10,656 nucleotides of DNA from UBA5078 sp963977405 (GTDB lineage Bacteria; Pseudomonadota; Gammaproteobacteria; Pseudomonadales; Pseudohongiellaceae), in assembly GCA_963977405.1 (NCBI GenBank), contig CAXBOY010000100.1:1-10656 (forward strand), read 5' to 3'. Position numbers and translations under genes: made by a program. Each line of letters starts with the position of its first letter. Position 1 is the first letter of the stretch. Below the pieces are notes generated by a model. It searched no databases and had not been told where the DNA came from. It saw only the letters and a list, made by a program, of their open reading frames with translations. Positions 6,926-10,656 of the stretch are shown piece after piece.

Positions 6926-8065
6926 TCAGATAACGATGAGGTCTGCTTTTAGAGAACCAGACTGCTTGAGGGCTTCGAGAATGGCGGTAAGGTCGCCAGG
7001 CGCTGCGCCAACGGCGTTGATGGCCTGCACAATATCCGACAGCGTAGTGCCAGTATCGAACAGGAACATACGGTTACTCTCTTGTGTCACGCCCACATCG
7101 GACTGTGGCACTACGACGGTATTGCCATCGCCGAAGGCATTGGGCTGGCTAACCTGCAGACTCTCGGAGATAGTCACCGTTAGGCTGCCATGGGTAACGG
7201 CGGCTGGCGATACCCGTACCTGCTCTCCTATTACGATAGTCCCGGTGCGCGAGTTCACAATAACCCTTGCGACTGCAGCCCCTTGATCTACTTGAATATT
7301 TTCTAGCTCAGACATAAACGCGACTCGTGTCTGCAAGTCCGCGGGAGCAGAGACCTGTATGGAGACAGCATCGAGCGCATTGGCCGAGCCTTCGCCTAGG
7401 AAATCATTGATCGCTTGGGACACGCGCTTGGCCGTTGTGAAATCGGCACGCTTTAGATTGAAGGTAATGCTGTCGCCAAAGCCAAAACCCGTCACCACCT
7501 CTCTAACAGATGTCGCACCGCCAGGAATTCTCCCGACACTTGGCACGTTGATAGTGATGCTCGACCCATCGGCCGCGCCTACGCCTAAGCCCCCCACGAT
7601 TAGGTTGCCCTGTGCAATTGCGTAAACTTCGCCATCAACACCTTGGAGGAAGGTGCGCTCTAGTGTGCCGCCACGCAAGCTCTCTGCGTTAGCCAAAGAG
7701 GATACCGTCACGTCAATATTCTGACCGGGTTTCGTGAAGGCTGGAAGCTCGGCTTGTACCGACACTACGGCCACATTATTCAACTGAAAGTTCTGCCCCT
7801 GGGGGAGTGGAATGCCGAATTGGTTCAAATAGGCACGGAATGACTCGGCGGTAAATGGTGCCTGAGTGGTTTGGTCGCCCGTACCGTCAAGCCCCGTTAC
7901 CAAGCCTACCCCAACCAGTTGGTTAGCCTGCACGCCTTCGAGATTGGCGATGTCTTTCAACCGGTCTGCGTGTGCAGGCGTCAGAAAAACCGAAGCGTTC
8001 AACACAGTGCCTAAGAGCAATACGAACACAGGGTTCTTAGTCAGTTTCAGCATGCGAGTGATCAT
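6926..8065 (-). CDS. flgI: FlgI, flagellar P-ring protein precursor
   Basis: Precursor of 379 residues that forms the periplasmic P ring around the distal rod at the peptidoglycan layer. A Sec signal peptide is visible: basic start, hydrophobic core 'VFVLLLGTVLNASVFL' and a likely cut after 'PAHA' (residue 33), leaving a mature chain of about 346 residues beginning 'DRLKDIANLEGVQ'. The mature start matches the family block 'R-x-K-D-I-x-x-x-x-G-x-R/Q-x-N-x-L-x-G-x-G-L-V-x-G-L-x-G-T-G-D' and the C-terminal part has 'RTGTIVIGEQVRVSP'. The chosen ATG has AGGAA at 8071-8075, five bases upstream; Met5 is an alternative start but has no better binding site. It lies 55 bp downstream of flgH, in the usual flgH-flgI order. 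Confidence 0.96.
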   Translation of the reverse strand: MITRMLKLTKNPVFVLLLGTVLNASVFLTPAHADRLKDIANLEGVQANQLVGVGLVTGLDGTGDQTTQAPFTAESFRAYLNQFGIPLPQGQNFQLNNVAVVSVQAELPAFTKPGQNIDVTVSSLANAESLRGGTLERTFLQGVDGEVYAIAQGNLIVGGLGVGAADGSSITINVPSVGRIPGGATSVREVVTGFGFGDSITFNLKRADFTTAKRVSQAINDFLGEGSANALDAVSIQVSAPADLQTRVAFMSELENIQVDQGAAVARVIVNSRTGTIVIGEQVRVSPAAVTHGSLTVTISESLQVSQPNAFGDGNTVVVPQSDVGVTQESNRMFLFDTGTTLSDIVQAINAVGAAPGDLTAILEALKQSGSLKADLIVI

Positions 8066-8120
8066 AATGATTCCTATATCTTTAAACGCGAGTATCGAAT
8101 ATTTTGAGTGATCTTGATTA

Positions 8121-8810
8121 TTAGAACGGCCACAGATCGCTAACGAAGAACTTGGTCACCCAGCCAGCCTCACTCGTATCGGCCAAGCTTCCTGTACCGC
8201 TGTAGGCGATGCGCACGTCAGCCACTCTGGTCGAGAGAATCGAGTTATCGGGTGCGATGTCTTCCTTGCGCACAAGCCCACTAATGCGAATGTATTCCTT
8301 GCCGCGGTTCAGTTGCAGCCATTTCTCGCCACGCACTTCCAACAAGCCATTGGGAAGGACGTTCGCAACCGTAACGGTTATGCTGCCAACTAGTTGATTG
8401 CTCTGATCGCTCGCACCGCTACCGGAGAAGTCGACGCTACTACTAATATCGCCATTGAGATCGAGGCCGGTACCAAGAAATCCGGTGCCCAACACATTGT
8501 TATTCCCTAGTGCCGTGGCATTGTCTTTCGATATCGAAGTGCCAGATGACTTTCTTGCCGTGGTGGCCTCATTCAGACTGATAGTCAATACATCGCCCAC
8601 ACGGTGTGCGCGGCGTTGATACAGATCCACGGCGCTATTGCGTGTATAGATGGAACCCGAGTACTGCACCGGCGCCACTGGGGTAGGAGTCATCACTGGG
8701 GCATAACGGGGATCATCAGGTTCTGCGAAGTCAGCAGGCGAAGTGGCGCATGCTGCAAGCAGTGGCAAACTAAGTACTAGTGCCGTCTTCGCTATGGTTC
8801 GATTGATCAT
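8121..8810 (-). CDS. flgH: FlgH, flagellar L-ring lipoprotein precursor
   Basis: Precursor of 229 residues that forms the L ring in the outer membrane around the rod. It begins with a type II signal peptide: 'MINRTIAKTALVLSLPLLAAC', with lipobox L-A-A-C at 18-21, so Cys21 is the expected lipidated residue. The residue after Cys is Ala, not Asp, compatible with sorting to the outer membrane. Family blocks follow: 'DLYQRRAHRVGDVLTISLNEATTARKSS' type segment in the middle and 'NVLPNGLLEVRGEKWLQLN' and 'ISGLVRKEDIAPDNSILSTRVADVRIAYSG' type segments near the end. The length is close to the enteric protein. The start ATG has a strong AGGAG at 8818-8822 with seven-base spacing. The gene follows flgG by 34 bp. 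Confidence 0.96.
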   Translation of the reverse strand: MINRTIAKTALVLSLPLLAACATSPADFAEPDDPRYAPVMTPTPVAPVQYSGSIYTRNSAVDLYQRRAHRVGDVLTISLNEATTARKSSGTSISKDNATALGNNNVLGTGFLGTGLDLNGDISSSVDFSGSGASDQSNQLVGSITVTVANVLPNGLLEVRGEKWLQLNRGKEYIRISGLVRKEDIAPDNSILSTRVADVRIAYSGTGSLADTSEAGWVTKFFVSDLWPF

Positions 8811-8844
8811 CGTGATACTCCTAAAAACTTTGTGTATTTTTTGC

Positions 8845-9630
8845 TTAGAGGTTCTGGCTAATGAATTGCAGCATCTGGTCAGCTGTAGAGATCACGCGGG
8901 AATTCAGCTCGTATGCGCGCTGTGTAGTGATCATATTGACCAACTCTTCCACTACATCCACGTTGGAGTTCTCCAACATACCCTGCTCTATCATGCCCAG
9001 ACCATTGGTGCCTGGAGTAGACTCTTGAGGGCTACCACTGGCCACCGTCTCGCTGAACAGATTGCCGCCCATCGCTTGCAAGCCTGCAGGGTTTACAAAA
9101 TCCACCAAAGTGAGATTACCTACTTGTGTGGAGGCAGGGTCGCCCGCGATCACCGCCGTGACGGTACCGTCGGTACCGATCGTCACAGTATTCGCATTGA
9201 TTGGAATGCTAATGCCTGGCGCTACGATTAGACCATTGGTGGTGACTAGCTGCCCTTCTGCACTCAACTGAAACTGACCATCTCGAGTGTAGGAAGCGGT
9301 ACCGTCTGGCATCGTAATTTGGAAAAAACCGCGACCATTGACCGCTACGTCCAGTGTCTCCTCAGTCGTTTGCAGAGCCCCTTGGGTAAACATCTTCTGC
9401 GTACCAACAGTGCGCACACCGGTACCCATTTGCAGACCGGAAGGCAGTATCGTGTCCTGCGTAGAATTACCGCCTGGCTGACGATAGATCTGATACAGCA
9501 AGTCTTCGAACACAACGCGGTCGCGCTTAAAGCCGTTGGTCGCGACGTTCGACAAGTTGTTCGACAAACTCGTCAGTTGTTTGTCTTGAGCACTTAGTCC
9601 GGTCTTGGAGACATAGAGAGCTGGATGCAT
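8845..9630 (-). CDS. flgG: FlgG, distal rod protein
   Basis: Protein of 261 residues, the usual FlgG size (about 260), building the distal rod through the P and L rings. It is exported by the flagellar type III apparatus and has no signal peptide. The N-terminal rod/hook motif 'NNLSNVATNGFKR' is at 24-36. The FlgG-specific stretch 'YQIYRQPGGNSTQDTILP' (46-63) corresponds to the insertion known to keep the rod straight compared with the curved hook protein. The C-terminal helix 'NVDVVEELVNMITTQRAYELN' and the end 'STADQMLQFISQNL' are typical. The ATG has AAAGGA at 9638-9643 with seven-base spacing. It is 29 bp downstream of flgF. FlgF and FlgE are excluded by the specific stretch and by length. 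Confidence 0.97.
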   Translation of the reverse strand: MHPALYVSKTGLSAQDKQLTSLSNNLSNVATNGFKRDRVVFEDLLYQIYRQPGGNSTQDTILPSGLQMGTGVRTVGTQKMFTQGALQTTEETLDVAVNGRGFFQITMPDGTASYTRDGQFQLSAEGQLVTTNGLIVAPGISIPINANTVTIGTDGTVTAVIAGDPASTQVGNLTLVDFVNPAGLQAMGGNLFSETVASGSPQESTPGTNGLGMIEQGMLENSNVDVVEELVNMITTQRAYELNSRVISTADQMLQFISQNL

Positions 9631-9659
9631 GATGGTGTCCTTTATTTACCTAATTCGAC

Positions 9660-10400
9660 TTACTGAATTTGCAGTAGCTGCGAAGAGACTTCTGAATTGC
9701 GCTGCGCTGTCTGCATCAATTTGATATTCAACTCGTAGTTGCGCGTAAGACCGATCATTTCGACCATCGCGTCGACTACATTCACATTACTGCCTTCCAA
9801 ATAACCGGAGACGACGCGGACATTGCCATCGGCAATCTCGAACTCACCGTCGCGACGACGGAACAGGCCGTCTTCGCCTTTTACTAGATCTTGAACTTCG
9901 GGGTTCACGAGCTTGATGCGATCAAGCACCGACATCACCTGCGCGCCCTGGCCGAGTTCACGAATGGAGAGTGTGCCATCGCTGCCTATCTCTAACTTCT
10001 CGAAAGGAGGCAACGCGATCGGACCCGCGTTACCTAGTACGGGCAAACCATTTCCAGTAACCAGTTCGCCGAATGGGGTCAGGCTTAACTCACCGGTACG
10101 TGTGAAGGCCTCGCTGCCATCGGCAGTGAGCACTGCGATCCAACCGTCATCCTCGATGGCTACATCCATGTCACTACCCGTTTGACGTAACGGGCCTTGA
10201 GCAAAATCAGAGGTAGGAGACTCGGTTTGGCTATAGGCGCGGGATTGATAGCCGTCGCCCACTACCTGCAAGGCCATGGTCTGCGCAAAGTCAGAGCGGA
10301 AACCCGTCGTGCTCGCGTTGGCCAAGTTGTTGGCATTGATTGCCTGCGCCATCATGTTCTGCGACGCTGCATTCATGCCTACGTAAAGTGCCTTATCCAT
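9660..10400 (-). CDS. flgF: FlgF, proximal rod protein
   Basis: Protein of 246 residues forming a minor segment of the proximal rod. The N-terminal rod motif 'NANNLANASTTGFRSD' (22-37) and the beta-rich core with 'GPLRQTGSDMDVAIEDDGW' type segment (about 89-107) match the FlgF/FlgG family. The C-terminal helix is 'GSNVNVVDAMVEMIGLTRNYE' type followed by 'KLMQTAQRNSEVSSQLLQIQ'. It lacks the FlgG-specific stretch, starts 'MDKALYVGM' as FlgF often does, and sits directly between flgE and flgG. The ATG is served by GAGGG at 10408-10412 with seven-base spacing; a closer AGGA (10403-10406) is only two bases away and too near. Confidence 0.95.
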   Translation of the reverse strand: MDKALYVGMNAASQNMMAQAINANNLANASTTGFRSDFAQTMALQVVGDGYQSRAYSQTESPTSDFAQGPLRQTGSDMDVAIEDDGWIAVLTADGSEAFTRTGELSLTPFGELVTGNGLPVLGNAGPIALPPFEKLEIGSDGTLSIRELGQGAQVMSVLDRIKLVNPEVQDLVKGEDGLFRRRDGEFEIADGNVRVVSGYLEGSNVNVVDAMVEMIGLTRNYELNIKLMQTAQRNSEVSSQLLQIQ

Positions 10401-10418
10401 TGTCCTACCCTCTTCTCA

Positions 10419-10428
10419 AGCCTAGGCT
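10419..10428. repeat. Short palindrome in the flgE-flgF gap
   Basis: AGCCTAGGCT is a perfect 10-bp palindrome between the flgE stop and the flgF ribosome binding site. It is too short for a stable hairpin because the centre leaves no loop without opening the middle pairs, and no T tract follows on either strand. It may be chance; it is recorded because the gap is only 40 bp. Confidence 0.3.
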
Positions 10429-10440
10429 CGTTGCTTAGTC

Positions 10441-10656
10441 TTATAGATTGATGATGGTCTGTGTTGCTGTATCCGCCGACTCGATGATCTGCGCTGCCGC
10501 CTGGAAGTTACGCTGCGACACGATCAGCTGAACCAGCTGCTCGGAGAGATCGACATTGGAATCTTCTAGTGCGCCGGACTGAATCACACCCAGACCTGCC
10601 GTGCCCGCGCCACTGGGTGTACCAGAGCCCGATGCAGCAGTCTCGGAGAAGCGCGA
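10441..10656 (-). CDS. flgE: FlgE, flagellar hook protein (C-terminal 71 residues only)
   Basis: The frame is open to the right edge of the window and ends with TAA at 10441-10443. The visible 71 residues start 'SRFSETAASGSG' and include 'GLGVIQSGALEDSNVDLSEQ' and 'LVQLIVSQRNFQAAAQIIE', ending 'TATQTIINL'. This matches the conserved C-terminal D0 helix of hook protein: 'S-N-V-D-L-x-x-x-L-V-x-x-I-x-x-Q-R-x-[FY]-Q-A-x-A', where FlgF and FlgG would normally have R-x-Y-E-x-N instead. The hook polymer joins rod to FlgK. The first part of the gene, its start and its promoter lie outside the window. The gap to flgF is 40 bp, so the two are probably co-transcribed. Confidence 0.9.
   Translation of the reverse strand, partial: SRFSETAASGSGTPSGAGTAGLGVIQSGALEDSNVDLSEQLVQLIVSQRNFQAAAQIIESADTATQTIINL

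Noticed and set aside
7040..7060. TGGCAC on the minus strand inside flgI as a sigma54 -24 element
   Set aside because: No GC-containing -12 element occurs at the required spacing, and the site lies near the 3' end of a coding region. Other TGGCAC occurrences on the minus strand (for example near 1957, 2150, 4936 and 8539) fail the same test.
6741..7286. 181-codon plus-strand frame across the flgI-flgJ gap and the flgI 3' end
   Set aside because: Most of it is antisense to conserved flgI. Its product is rich in Arg, Ser and Thr without recognisable motifs, so it is probably a shadow frame.
1..10656. tRNA, rRNA, CRISPR arrays, insertion sequences, integrases or phage genes
   Set aside because: None seen: the window is almost fully occupied by flagellar genes, with no direct-repeat array, transposase-like frame or cloverleaf noticed by eye.

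Overview
The window is the distal part of a flagellar structural gene cluster from a Gram-negative, flagellated bacterium. It reads right to left on the minus strand in the order flgE (3' end only), flgF, flgG, flgH, flgI, flgJ, flgK, flgL. On the plus strand at the left edge a small gene, most likely the flagellar chaperone gene fliT, converges on flgL. FlgH (L ring) and FlgI (P ring) imply an outer membrane and a peptidoglycan layer. The two-domain FlgJ (rod-capping domain fused to a GH73 muramidase) and the order flgFGHIJKL followed by a fliT-like gene resemble Pseudomonas-type gammaproteobacteria. Base composition is moderate, near half G+C by eye. A (possibly marine) gammaproteobacterium is the best guess, but the genus cannot be read from the sequence.

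Layout. 1-342: FliT-like chaperone (+). 337-358: a perfect 22-bp palindrome over the fliT stop codon, probably part of a terminator in the convergent gap. 371-1615: flgL. 1645-5688: flgK, encoding a hugely enlarged protein of 1347 residues. 5701-6729: flgJ, whose start is better placed at an internal ATG than at the upstream TTG. 6730-6925: the only sizeable non-coding gap within the minus-strand gene row, rich in short dyads. 6926-8065: flgI. 8121-8810: flgH. 8845-9630: flgG. 9660-10400: flgF. 10441-10656: last 71 codons of flgE. Except for flgJ-flgI, gaps between genes are 12-55 bp and each complete gene has a recognisable Shine-Dalgarno sequence, consistent with a co-transcribed row. No convincing sigma54 or sigma28 promoter was found, so the main promoter probably lies upstream of flgE or earlier, outside the window.

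How the genes work together. FlgF and FlgG build the proximal and distal rod. FlgJ caps the growing rod and cuts peptidoglycan. FlgI and FlgH form the P and L ring bushings. FlgE forms the hook. FlgK and FlgL form the hook-filament junction on which flagellin polymerises. FliT-type proteins chaperone the filament cap FliD before export.

The gene set is conventional and I see no undescribed system here. The feature most worth a second look is the roughly 750-residue expansion of FlgK. It contains several degenerate copies of a module resembling the flagellin hook IN motif, including what looks like a half-module duplication. Next come the dyad-rich flgI-flgJ gap and the palindrome at the fliT-flgL junction.
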